Part shown: one piece after another, positions 48,485-55,918 of the stretch
How the letters are laid out: each line of letters begins with the position of its first letter
Position numbering within the stretch: position 1 is the stretch's first letter
DNA from: Pseudomonadota bacterium
GTDB taxonomy: Bacteria; Pseudomonadota; Gammaproteobacteria; Burkholderiales; Burkholderiaceae_C
Direction: 5' to 3'
Length of the DNA: 64,000 bases
Assembly: GCA_023387335.1 (NCBI GenBank)
Contig: JAEWIF010000004.1
Location: 248,001-312,000 of the forward strand
Notes under the pieces: model-generated
What the model was told of the DNA's origin: nothing
Seen by the model: only the letters and a program-made list of their open reading frames with translations
Databases searched by the model: none
Position numbers and translations under genes: made by a program

Positions 48485-48769
48485 ATGAGCACCGCCACCA
48501 TCCGCATCGACGACGCCCTGCGCGAGCGCATCGCGCGCGTGGCCGAGGCCAACGAGCAGACGCCGCACAACTTCATGGTGCGGGCCCTCGCCGAGAAGGT
48601 GGACGAAGCCGAGTGGGCGCTGGCGATGCGCGACGAAGCGCGTGATCGGCATGCGGCCGTCCTGGCCGGCGAGCCCACCGTCGAGTGGCACGACATGCGC
48701 GACTGGCTCAAGCGCCGGGCGGCGGAAGGCCCGCGCAAGAAGAAGGCCTCGGGCGGTTCGGACAAGTGA
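48485..48769 (+). CDS. Ribbon-helix-helix antitoxin (CopG/ParD-like)
   Basis: The 94-residue protein starts MSTATIRIDDALRERIARVA, a beta strand followed by two helices as in CopG/ParD DNA-binding domains (about 1-45, with HNFMVRALAEKVDEAEW). The C-terminal part (about 50-94) is charged and ends with a lysine-rich tail, as expected for a segment that wraps the toxin. AAGGAG stands seven bases before the ATG. The stop overlaps the toxin GTG by four bases (GTGA), the hallmark antitoxin-first arrangement. It presumably represses the pair at the inverted repeat upstream. Confidence 0.87.
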   Translation: MSTATIRIDDALRERIARVAEANEQTPHNFMVRALAEKVDEAEWALAMRDEARDRHAAVLAGEPTVEWHDMRDWLKRRAAEGPRKKKASGGSDK

Positions 48770-49059
48770 CGCGCATCGAGCTCGCCGCCGCCGTGCGGGA
48801 CGACTTCAATCGCATCTTCGACTTCCTCTTCGAGCACGCGCCAGAGTCGGCGGCCGAGCGCATCGAGGCCATCGTGCAGGCCATCGACGTCCTGCAGTTG
48901 AGTCCGCTGATCGGGCGCCCCGCGCCGCACGGCATGCGCGAGCTGATCATCTCGACCGGCGCCAGCGGCTTCCTGGCGCTCTACCACTACGACCCGCTGA
49001 AGGACATGGCGCTGGTGCTGGCCGTGCGCAGCCAGCGCGAGCGCACCTACAAGCGCTGA
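48766..49059 (+). CDS. RelE/ParE family toxin
   Basis: The 97-residue protein begins at GTG with TRIELAAAVRDDFNRIFDFL, showing the ParE pattern of an N-terminal beta strand, two helices (DDFNRIFDFLFEHAPES; AERIEAIVQAIDVLQLSPLI), then RPAPHGMRELIISTGASGFL and the C-terminal strands ALYHYDPLKDMALVLAVRSQ-RER. ParE toxins poison gyrase; RelE members cut mRNA. The conserved glycine-arginine after the second helix (IGRPAPHGMREL) and the C-terminal RSQRE pattern favour ParE, but target is inference. It is cotranscribed with the antitoxin. Confidence 0.87.
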   Translation: MTRIELAAAVRDDFNRIFDFLFEHAPESAAERIEAIVQAIDVLQLSPLIGRPAPHGMRELIISTGASGFLALYHYDPLKDMALVLAVRSQRERTYKR

Positions 49060-49071
49060 TCGCGGATCAGC
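49055..49071. terminator. Symmetric hairpin shared by convergent stops of toxin and cnoX
   Basis: GCTGATC (49055-49061) and GATCAGC (49065-49071) form a perfect seven-base stem with a three-base loop. The toxin TGA is in the left arm and the cnoX TGA (reverse strand) in the right arm, pairing with each other. Seven bases separate the two genes. No T-run is present. Confidence 0.45.
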
Positions 49072-49969
49072 TCAGCACGACGCTCGACAGCCGCCGCCGG
49101 TACGTCGCCACCGTCGGATCGTCCGGCGGGATCTGGCCTTCGGCGACCTTGGGCTTGGGCGGCTCGATGACGTCGAGGATGGCGATGTAGGTCTTGCGCG
49201 CGGCATCCTCGCTCCAGGCCTTGTCGCGCATCAGGATCTCCAGCAGCTCGTCCATCGCGTCGGTCCAGCGGCGCTGCGCGGCCAGCAGGCGGGCGCGGGC
49301 GAAGCGGGCGTCGAAGTCGCGCTTGTTGGCGGCGATGCGCGCGTCCTGGGCGGCGACGGCGTGGGCCCCGTCGCCTTGCGAAGCCGCGAAAGCCATGGCC
49401 TCGATCACGCGTTGCAGCGACTCCAGCCGGCGCAGGCCCGCGGCCTTGGGCGCGACCGGTTCGAACGCGGTCTTCGCGTCCTGCCAGCGGCCGGCCAGCA
49501 GCAGCGCCTTGACGTACTCGAAGCGCGCGTCGTCGTCCGACGGGTTGGTGGCCACCGCGTGCTGCAACTGTTCCAGCTGGCCTTCGGCGTCGAGCGGGGC
49601 GGCTTGCGCTTCTTCCTCGATGGCGTCCTCGGCCATCTCGTCGGCCGGCGGCACGTGCTTGTCGAGGAACTGGCGCAGCTGGCCCTCGGGCAGCGCGCCC
49701 ATGAAGCCGTCCACCGGCTGGCCGTTCATCAGCAGGATGCAGGTGGGGATGCTGCGGATGCCGAAGGCCGAGCTGAGCTGCTGCTCCTCGTCGGAGTTGA
49801 TCTTCACCAGCTTGAAGCGGCCGGCGTAGTCGATCTCCAGTTTCTCGAGGATCGGGCCGATCACCTTGCAGGGGCCGCACCACGGCGCCCAGAAGTCCAC
49901 CAGCACGGGCTGGGTCATGGAGGCGGCGATGACTTCGCTTTCGAAGTTTTCCAGGGTGACGTCGATCAT
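49067..49969 (-). CDS. cnoX: Thioredoxin-TPR chaperedoxin CnoX (YbbN-like), redox-active type
   Basis: The 300-residue protein joins a thioredoxin domain (about 1-108) to a TPR-like helical region (about 135-290), the CnoX layout. CnoX protects unfolded proteins under oxidative stress and hands them to chaperonins. Unlike E. coli CnoX, whose motif is SQHC, this one keeps a canonical WCGPC (C31, C34), so it should also have reductase activity. Other thioredoxin marks: the buried aspartate in VLVDFWAPW and cis-proline in FGIRSIPTCILL. It is divergent from purE (46 bases), convergent with the toxin gene. Confidence 0.92.
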   Translation of the reverse strand: MIDVTLENFESEVIAASMTQPVLVDFWAPWCGPCKVIGPILEKLEIDYAGRFKLVKINSDEEQQLSSAFGIRSIPTCILLMNGQPVDGFMGALPEGQLRQFLDKHVPPADEMAEDAIEEEAQAAPLDAEGQLEQLQHAVATNPSDDDARFEYVKALLLAGRWQDAKTAFEPVAPKAAGLRRLESLQRVIEAMAFAASQGDGAHAVAAQDARIAANKRDFDARFARARLLAAQRRWTDAMDELLEILMRDKAWSEDAARKTYIAILDVIEPPKPKVAEGQIPPDDPTVATYRRRLSSVVLS

Positions 49970-49989
49970 GGGCAGGGACTCGCAAACCT

Positions 49990-49995
49990 TAAAAT
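49990..49995 (+). promoter_or_regulatory. purE -10 box (TAAAAT)
   Basis: TAAAAT lies 20 bases before the purE ATG, giving a leader of only about 14 bases that still includes the AGGAG ribosome site. No -35 is recognisable; the upstream 20 bases belong to the divergent cnoX leader. Confidence 0.45.
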
Positions 49996-50015
49996 TCGAC
50001 CTTTAGGAGCAGCTC

Positions 50016-50510
50016 ATGCCCCCGGTTCAGGTCGGCGTGGTGATGGGGTCCAGCAGTGACTGGGACACCCTGCAGCACGCAGTGCAGATTCTCCAGGAAT
50101 TCGGCATCGCCCATGAGGCGAGGGTCGTCTCCGCCCATCGCATGCCGGACGACATGTTCGCCTATGCGCAGCAGGCGGCCGGCCGCGGCCTGAAGGCCAT
50201 CATCGCGGGCGCCGGCGGTGCCGCGCACCTGCCCGGCATGCTCGCGTCCAAGACCACCGTGCCCGTGCTGGGCGTGCCGGTCCCCAGCCGCCACCTGCAG
50301 GGCGTGGATTCGCTGCACAGCATCGTGCAGATGCCCAAGGGCATCCCCGTCGCCACCTTCGCCATCGGCACCGCCGGCGCGGCCAACGCGGCGCTGTTCG
50401 CCGTGGCCATGCTGGCCTCGTCCGATGAGCGCCTTCGCACGCAGCTCGAGACGTTCCGCGCCCGCCAGACCGAGGCGGCCCGGGCCATGACGCTGCCGCC
50501 CGCCGCATGA
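50016..50510 (+). CDS. purE: N5-carboxyaminoimidazole ribonucleotide mutase
   Basis: This 164-residue class I PurE moves the carboxyl group of N5-CAIR to give CAIR. Family features: VGVVMGSSSDWDTLQHA with the phosphate-binding SSSD, EARVVSAHRMPDDMFAYA with the active-site histidine, IIAGAGGAAHLPGMLAS, and PVPSRHLQGVDSLHSIVQMP. AGGAG precedes the ATG by eight bases. The ATG of purK overlaps its stop by four bases, so PurE and PurK, which act in sequence, are coupled. Confidence 0.97.
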   Translation: MPPVQVGVVMGSSSDWDTLQHAVQILQEFGIAHEARVVSAHRMPDDMFAYAQQAAGRGLKAIIAGAGGAAHLPGMLASKTTVPVLGVPVPSRHLQGVDSLHSIVQMPKGIPVATFAIGTAGAANAALFAVAMLASSDERLRTQLETFRARQTEAARAMTLPPAA

Positions 50511-51676
50511 GCGGCGCAAGCATTCGCCCGCTGGCGCCGGGCGCCACCCTCGGCGTCATGGGCGGCGGCCAGCTCGGCCGCATGTTCGTGCACGCCGCCC
50601 AGCAGCTGGGCTTTCGCACCGCCGTGCTCGATGCCGACGAGGACAGCCCCGCCGGTACGGTGAGCCACCACCACGTGAAGAGCGGCTACCTCGACGAGAC
50701 CGGCCTCGCGCGACTGGCCCAGGTGGCGCAGGCCGTCACCACCGAATTCGAGAACGTCCCGGCCGACGCCCTCATCCGCCTGGCGCGGCAGGTGCCCGTC
50801 GCGCCCGGCGCGGACGCGGTGGCCATCGCTCAGGACCGCGCGCAGGAGAAGGCGCACTTCACCCGCTGCGGCGTGCCCTGCGCGCCGAATGCCGCGATCG
50901 AGTCGCAGGAGCAACTGCAGGCCGTGCCCGATGCGCTGCTGCCCGGCGTGCTCAAGACCACGCGCCTGGGCTACGACGGCAAGGGCCAGGCGCGCGTGGC
51001 CGACCGCGCGGCGCTCGCGCAGGCCTGGGACGAACTCAAGCGCGTGCCCTGCGTGCTCGAAAAACTGCTGCCCCTCGCTTCCGAATGCTCCGTGGTCGTC
51101 GCGCGCGGCGCCGACGGTTCGATGGTCCACCTGCCCGTGCAGCGCAACCTGCATCGCCAGGGCATCCTGGCCGTGACGGAAGTGGGTCCCGGCCTGCTGC
51201 CCGAAGCCACTGCGCGCCAGGCCATCGACGCGACGCGGGCCATCGCCCAGGGGCTCGACTACGTGGGCGTGTTGTGCGTCGAGTTCTTCCAGTTGCAGGA
51301 CGGCTCGCTGGTCGTCAACGAGATGGCCCCGCGGCCGCACAACAGCGGCCACTGGAGCCTCGACGGCGCCGACGTCTCGCAGTTCGAGCTGCAGGTCCGC
51401 GCGCTCGCCGGCCTGGCGCTCGTGCAGCCGCGGCAGCACAGCGCCTCGTTGATGCTCAACCTGCTGGGCGACCTGTGGTTCCAGGACGGCCGCGAACGCG
51501 AGCCCGCGTGGAACGAGGTGCTCGCGCTGCCCGGCGCGCACCTGCACCTGTACGGCAAGGCCCAGGCTCGCCCCGGCCGCAAGATGGGCCACCTGACCTT
51601 CACCGCCGCCGACGCGGCCACGGCCCGCGCCAACGCGCTGCGCGCCTGCGCCGTGCTGGGCCTGGAACCGTTCTGA
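50507..51676 (+). CDS. purK: N5-carboxyaminoimidazole ribonucleotide synthase
   Basis: The 389-residue ATP-grasp enzyme makes N5-CAIR from AIR, ATP and bicarbonate. N-terminal LGVMGGGQLGRMFVHAAQQL, ATP-grasp blocks VLKTTRLGYDGKGQARV and CVLEKLLPLASECSVVVARG, and the metal/phosphate loop GVLCVEFFQLQDGSLVVNEM-APRPHNSGHWSLDG are all intact. C-terminal domain is complete. The start overlaps purE by four bases; a Sua5-type gene begins eight bases after the stop, possibly in the same transcript. Confidence 0.97.
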   Translation: MSGASIRPLAPGATLGVMGGGQLGRMFVHAAQQLGFRTAVLDADEDSPAGTVSHHHVKSGYLDETGLARLAQVAQAVTTEFENVPADALIRLARQVPVAPGADAVAIAQDRAQEKAHFTRCGVPCAPNAAIESQEQLQAVPDALLPGVLKTTRLGYDGKGQARVADRAALAQAWDELKRVPCVLEKLLPLASECSVVVARGADGSMVHLPVQRNLHRQGILAVTEVGPGLLPEATARQAIDATRAIAQGLDYVGVLCVEFFQLQDGSLVVNEMAPRPHNSGHWSLDGADVSQFELQVRALAGLALVQPRQHSASLMLNLLGDLWFQDGREREPAWNEVLALPGAHLHLYGKAQARPGRKMGHLTFTAADAATARANALRACAVLGLEPF

Positions 51677-51683
51677 GCCTGCC

Positions 51684-52679
51684 ATGATCCTTGACCCGCG
51701 CGACCCCGCCGCCGTGCAGGAGGCGGTGCGCACGCTGCAAGGCGGCGGCCTGGTCGCCTTCCCGACCGAGACCGTGTATGGCCTGGGCGCCGACGCCGGC
51801 AACGACGCCGCCGTCGCCGGCATCTTCGCGGCCAAGGGCCGGCCGGCCGACCATCCGCTGATCGTGCACGTGCCCGATCTCGCGGCGGCCGAGCACTTCG
51901 CCGCGGACGTCCCCGAGTTCGCGCGCCGCCTGGCGCAGGCGTTCTGGCCCGGGCCGCTGACGCTGATCCTGCCGCGCCGCGCCGGCGTGGCCGACGCCGC
52001 CGCCGGCGGGCAGGGTTCGATCGGCGTGCGCTGCCCCGCGCACCCGGTGGCGCACGCGCTGCTCGAAGCCTGCGCCCGCGCCACGCCGCCGGTGCTGGGC
52101 CTCGCAGGCCCCAGCGCCAACAAGTTCGGCCGCGTCAGTCCCACGACCGCGGCGCACGTGCAGTCCGAGTTCGGCGACGGCCTGCTGGTGCTCGATGGCG
52201 GGCCGTGCGAGGTCGGCATCGAATCCACCATCGTCGACTGCACCCGCGGCCAGCCGGTGCTGCTGCGGCCCGGCGTGCTGGCCGTGCAGCAGATCGAAGC
52301 CGCGGGCGGCGAGCGCCTGGCGCTGCCGCACGAGGTGGCGCAGGCCGCGCCGCGCGCGTCCGGCACGCTGGAGGCCCACTACGCCCCGCACGCCAAGGTG
52401 CGCCTGATGGATGCGTCGGCGCTCCAGGCGGCGCTGGACGTGCTCGGCGAGGATGCGGCCGGCATCGCCATCTGGTCGCGCGCCATCCTGCAGACGCCTT
52501 CGCGCAACGTGCTGCGCCGGCGCATGCCGGACGACTCGCGCGAGGCGGCCCGCCTGCTGTTCGCGGTGCTGCGCGAGTTCGACGAGAAGGGCGTGCGCCT
52601 GATCTGGGTGGAAGCGCCGCCGGCCGACGCCGCCTGGGACGGCGTGCGCGATCGGCTGCAGCGGGCGGCCGCCGCGTAG
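51684..52679 (+). CDS. L-threonylcarbamoyladenylate synthase (Sua5/TsaC2 type)
   Basis: The 331-residue enzyme makes threonylcarbamoyl-AMP from threonine, bicarbonate and ATP, the first step of t6A modification at position 37 of ANN-decoding tRNAs. The YrdC domain (about 1-200) has GGLVAFPTETVYGLGADAG, FAAKGRPADHPLIVHV, SIGVRCPAHPVAHALL and LAGPSANKFGRVSPTTAAHV. Beyond this is a C-terminal Sua5 domain (about 215-331; APRASGTLEAHYAPHAKVRL linker), so it is the longer two-domain form rather than E. coli TsaC. Its pathway partner tsaB is 3.5 kb downstream. Confidence 0.95.
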   Translation: MILDPRDPAAVQEAVRTLQGGGLVAFPTETVYGLGADAGNDAAVAGIFAAKGRPADHPLIVHVPDLAAAEHFAADVPEFARRLAQAFWPGPLTLILPRRAGVADAAAGGQGSIGVRCPAHPVAHALLEACARATPPVLGLAGPSANKFGRVSPTTAAHVQSEFGDGLLVLDGGPCEVGIESTIVDCTRGQPVLLRPGVLAVQQIEAAGGERLALPHEVAQAAPRASGTLEAHYAPHAKVRLMDASALQAALDVLGEDAAGIAIWSRAILQTPSRNVLRRRMPDDSREAARLLFAVLREFDEKGVRLIWVEAPPADAAWDGVRDRLQRAAAA

Positions 52680-52702
52680 CAGGCTGCGTTCGTAGCGCTC
52701 GT

Positions 52703-52708
52703 TACACT
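52703..52708 (+). promoter_or_regulatory. Candidate -10 (TACACT) for the GDSL-like lipoprotein gene
   Basis: TACACT occurs 30 bases before the ATG in the 59-base gap after the Sua5-type gene; GGAG precedes the ATG at 52739. No clear -35. Confidence 0.35.
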
Positions 52709-52738
52709 CCCCAGGTTTCCCCCGGACGGAGATTCCCC

Positions 52739-53743
52739 ATGCGTTTCCCGCGCTTGCGCCGTGCGCTGCTCACGGCTGCCTGTGCCCTTCCCCTCGTGCT
52801 GGCCGCCTCCTGTGGCGGCGGCGACATCGTCTCGGAACTCAAGCCCTCGCGGCTGGTGGTGGTCGGTGACGCGTTCTCCGACATCGGCCAGCGCAACGGC
52901 GTGCGCTACACGGTCAACGGCCCCGGCACGATCAACTGGACGGAGCAGTTCGCCTCGCGCTACGGCGTGTCCATCGCGACGCCCGCGAACGGCGGCACTT
53001 CCTACGCCATCGGCAGCGCCCGCGTGGCGGCCAAGCCGGACGCCGCCGGCGACGCGACCACGCCCACCATCACCGAGCAGATCACCACCTTCCTCGGTAC
53101 GAAGGGCATCGCCGCGAACGACCTGATCATCATCAGCGGCGGCATCGGCGACATCCTGGCCGAGAGCGCGGCGCTGAGCGCGGGCCAATCCGCCGCGCAG
53201 ACGCGCGCCAACGTGGAACAGGCCGCCCGCGACCTGGGCGACCAGGTCCAGCGCGTGGTGGACGCCGGCGCGACCCACGTCATGGTGGTCGGCCCCTACA
53301 ACCTGGGCCGCTCGCCGTGGGCGGTCGCCCAGCAGGGCGGCTTCCTCGCCACTTGCCAGGAGCCGTCGAACAGCCCGAACGACGCCACGCCGGCGTGCCT
53401 CAGCAGCGCGTTCACGCAGACCCTGCTGGTTCGCATCGTCAAGCTCGGAAAGAACGTGGCGTTCGTGGACCCCGCGCTCCATTTCAACCAGGTGACCTCG
53501 TCGCCCAGCGGCTTCGGCTTCGACGACTCGATCAACGTCGCCTGCAATACGCGGGACACGGCCCCGGCCCCCGGGATCATCGGCATCGGCGCGGGCCAGG
53601 TCAGCTCCCCGCTGTGCAACACCGGCACGCTCAATTTCGCGTCGATCGACCGGATCCTGTTCGCCGACCCGATCTACTTCACGCCGGCCGGCAACGTCAG
53701 CTTCGGCAACTACGCCTTCGACCGCCTGCGCGAGCGGTTCTGA
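52739..53743 (+). CDS. GDSL/SGNH-hydrolase-like lipoprotein lacking catalytic residues
   Basis: The 334-residue product has a lipoprotein-like signal (MRFPRLRRALLTAACALP, then VLAASC with C25, a non-ideal lipobox) followed by an SGNH fold. Block I reads VVVGDAFSDIGQ, with alanine (A45) where the nucleophilic serine of GDSL should be. Block III reads SGGIGDIL near residue 135, glycine in place of the GxND asparagine. The C-terminal block reads DPIYFTPAGN (D310), tyrosine in place of the DxxH histidine. Remaining core sequence is intact, so it is probably a binding pseudoenzyme rather than a decayed gene. Export and anchoring are inferred. Confidence 0.8.
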   Translation: MRFPRLRRALLTAACALPLVLAASCGGGDIVSELKPSRLVVVGDAFSDIGQRNGVRYTVNGPGTINWTEQFASRYGVSIATPANGGTSYAIGSARVAAKPDAAGDATTPTITEQITTFLGTKGIAANDLIIISGGIGDILAESAALSAGQSAAQTRANVEQAARDLGDQVQRVVDAGATHVMVVGPYNLGRSPWAVAQQGGFLATCQEPSNSPNDATPACLSSAFTQTLLVRIVKLGKNVAFVDPALHFNQVTSSPSGFGFDDSINVACNTRDTAPAPGIIGIGAGQVSSPLCNTGTLNFASIDRILFADPIYFTPAGNVSFGNYAFDRLRERF

Positions 53744-53746
53744 GCG

Positions 53747-55138
53747 TCAGCGCTGCTGCCCGGTCCAGGCCAGCAGCGCCTCCACCACATGCCGCATGCC
53801 CTCCCGGGCCTGCGGATGGTTGGCGATGGCCACCATCACGTAGCGCCGGCCGTTGGCGCCGTGCACGTAGCCGGCGACGCCGTACACGTCGCGCAGGCTG
53901 CCGGTCTTGAGATGCGCGGGTGCCGTCACGCGGATGCGGCGCGTCGTGGCGTCGGCGCCGACCACCGGCAGCGAAGCCGCGAATTCCGGCATCAGCGGCG
54001 AGGCCCAGGCGTACTGCAGCAATCGCGCGAGCTGAGCCGCCGTGACCCGTTCGTCGCGCGAGAGGCCGGAGCCGTTGTCGAAGGTGGGTGGCGTCGGTCC
54101 GATGCGCTGCCGCCACCAGTCGCCCAGCAGCTCGCGTGACGCCTGGCGGTTGCCCTGGCCGCGCAGCTGCAGGCTGAGCGTGAGGAACACCTGCTGCGCC
54201 ATCACGTTGTTGCTGAACTTGTTGATGTCGCGCACCACTTCCGCCAGCGGCGGCGAGGGCTGCTCGAACAGCGGCACCAGGCCCGCCGGCACGCGGCCCT
54301 CGCGCACCTGGCCGCCCAGCGTGCCGCCGATCTCCTGCCACAGCCCGGCGATGGCCCTGGCCGCATGGCTGGCCGGATCGGCGAAGGCCAGGGGCCAGGT
54401 GCTCTCGCCGCAGGCCGCCGGGAAGCTGCCGCCCCAGCGCGGCCGCAAGGGATCGCTGAAGTCGGCCGCCAGCGCCGCGCGCCAGTCGCGGCATTCGCCG
54501 CCCGACAGCGGCACCTGCGCCGGCCATTCCACGCCCGCCAGCGGCGGATCGGCCGTCACGCGGGCGATGCCGGCGTCGACCTGTGGCGTGAAGGTGAGCA
54601 CGACCGAGCGGAAGTTGAGCAGCAGCGCGTCGGGCGCCGCGTTGTAGGGCCGCAGCGGCTCGCCGTCGAACGCGGCGGGGTCGGTGGACAGCGGCTCGAA
54701 GGCGCTGCGGTCCAGCACGATGTCGCCCGCGACGCGGTCGATGCCCATCGCGCGCAGGCGCCGCAGCATCAGCCACAGGCGCTCGAGCACCAGCTTCGGG
54801 TCGCCCTGGCCCTTGATGTAGAGGTTGCCCTGCAGCGTGCGCCCGACGATGGGCGCGTCGGCGTACACCGGCGTGGTCCAGGTGAAGGCCGGCCCGAGCA
54901 TCTCCAGCGCGGCGAAGGTCGTGGCCAGCTTGGCGATCGAGGCCGGGTTGACCAGCTCCTGCGGACGATGGCTCAGCCGTGGCGGTGCGGCGGGGTCCAC
55001 GTCGGTCACCAGCAGCGTCACCGCGTCGCGCGGCAGCCTGGCGCGCGCCAGCGCCGCGTCGATTTCCGCCGGCAAGCTCTGCTGGGCCAGGGCGCCGCCG
55101 CAGAAGCACGCGGCCACGAGGAAGAGCCGTAAACGCAT
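53747..55138 (-). CDS. dacB: D-alanyl-D-alanine carboxypeptidase/endopeptidase (PBP4 type)
   Basis: This 463-residue class C penicillin-binding protein trims and cleaves peptide bridges of murein. A signal peptide is present (MRLRLFLVAACFCGGALA, cleavage before QQ). Active-site motifs: SxxK in NPASIAKLATT, SxN in KFSNNVMAQQVF and KTG in PAHLKTGSLRDV; the PBP4 insertion domain lies between the first two motifs. The start at 55138 follows a GATAAT box by only six bases, with no ribosome-binding site, which suggests a leaderless mRNA. It converges on the GDSL-like gene with three bases between them and is divergent from tsaB. Confidence 0.94.
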   Translation of the reverse strand: MRLRLFLVAACFCGGALAQQSLPAEIDAALARARLPRDAVTLLVTDVDPAAPPRLSHRPQELVNPASIAKLATTFAALEMLGPAFTWTTPVYADAPIVGRTLQGNLYIKGQGDPKLVLERLWLMLRRLRAMGIDRVAGDIVLDRSAFEPLSTDPAAFDGEPLRPYNAAPDALLLNFRSVVLTFTPQVDAGIARVTADPPLAGVEWPAQVPLSGGECRDWRAALAADFSDPLRPRWGGSFPAACGESTWPLAFADPASHAARAIAGLWQEIGGTLGGQVREGRVPAGLVPLFEQPSPPLAEVVRDINKFSNNVMAQQVFLTLSLQLRGQGNRQASRELLGDWWRQRIGPTPPTFDNGSGLSRDERVTAAQLARLLQYAWASPLMPEFAASLPVVGADATTRRIRVTAPAHLKTGSLRDVYGVAGYVHGANGRRYVMVAIANHPQAREGMRHVVEALLAWTGQQR

Positions 55139-55143
55139 CGGTG

Positions 55144-55164
55144 GATTATCCCGGCTCGATAATC
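55144..55164. promoter_or_regulatory. Divergent promoter element between dacB and tsaB (7-bp inverted repeat of GATAATC)
   Basis: GATTATC (55144-55150) and GATAATC (55158-55164) are perfect reverse complements with a seven-base spacer. Each contains a GATAAT -10 pointing outward: the minus-strand copy lies six bases before the dacB ATG, the plus-strand copy 32 bases before the tsaB GTG. No -35 hexamers are obvious. A single factor could affect both genes. Confidence 0.45.
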
Positions 55165-55195
55165 GGAGGCTTTCCCCGCCGACACCTTTTCCCGC

Positions 55196-55918
55196 GTGAA
55201 CCTGCTCGCTTTCGACACCAGCACCGAGGCCATGAGCATCGCCGTGGCGCGCGACGGCGAGCCCGCGATCGAGTTCCTGGGCGAAGGCGGTGCCAAGGCG
55301 TCGGCGACGCTGATTCCGCAGGTGCTGTCGCTGCTCATGCAGGCCGACCTGGCGCTGGACGAACTCGACGCCATCGTGTTCGGCTGCGGCCCGGGATCGT
55401 TCACCGGGCTGCGCACCGCCTGCTCGGTGGCCCAGGGCCTGGCCATGGGCGCCGGCCTGCCGGTGCTGCCGATCGAGACGCTGATGGCGGTCGCCGAGGA
55501 GGCCCGGCGCCTGGTCGGCGGCACGGATGTGCTGGCGCTGCTCGATGCGCGCATGGACCAGGTCTATTCGGCGCGCTACCGCTGGGACGGTGCGCTGTGG
55601 CAACGCGACGGCGACATCGCGCTGCTCGCGCCCGAAGCCCTGGAACTGCCGGCCGACTGCCGACTGGCCGGCAACGTCTTCGCCACCTACGGCCACCGCC
55701 TGTCGCTGGGCGACCGGCAGGCGATCGTCACGGTGCCGATGGCGGCGGCGCTCCTGCGGCTGGCGCCGGCGATGATCGAAGCAGGCCGGGCGCTTCCGGC
55801 TGAGCAGGCGCTGCCGCTCTACGTGCGTGACAAGGTCGCGCAAACCACCGCCGAGCGTGAGGCCGCCCGGGCCGCGAGCGCCGCGGCCGCCCTTTCGCAG
55901 GCCAGAATCACGCCATGA
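55196..55918 (+). CDS. tsaB: tRNA threonylcarbamoyladenosine biosynthesis protein TsaB
   Basis: TsaB, 240 residues, is the scaffold partner of TsaD and TsaE in t6A formation. It has the ASKHA opening MNLLAFDTSTEAMSIAVARD, the motif AIVFGCGPGSFTGLRTACSV and the VLALLDARMDQVYSARY segment. The GTG at 55196 gives the conserved start. The stop overlaps the rimI start by four bases. The C-terminal 20 residues are alanine-rich. Confidence 0.96.
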   Translation: MNLLAFDTSTEAMSIAVARDGEPAIEFLGEGGAKASATLIPQVLSLLMQADLALDELDAIVFGCGPGSFTGLRTACSVAQGLAMGAGLPVLPIETLMAVAEEARRLVGGTDVLALLDARMDQVYSARYRWDGALWQRDGDIALLAPEALELPADCRLAGNVFATYGHRLSLGDRQAIVTVPMAAALLRLAPAMIEAGRALPAEQALPLYVRDKVAQTTAEREAARAASAAAALSQARITP

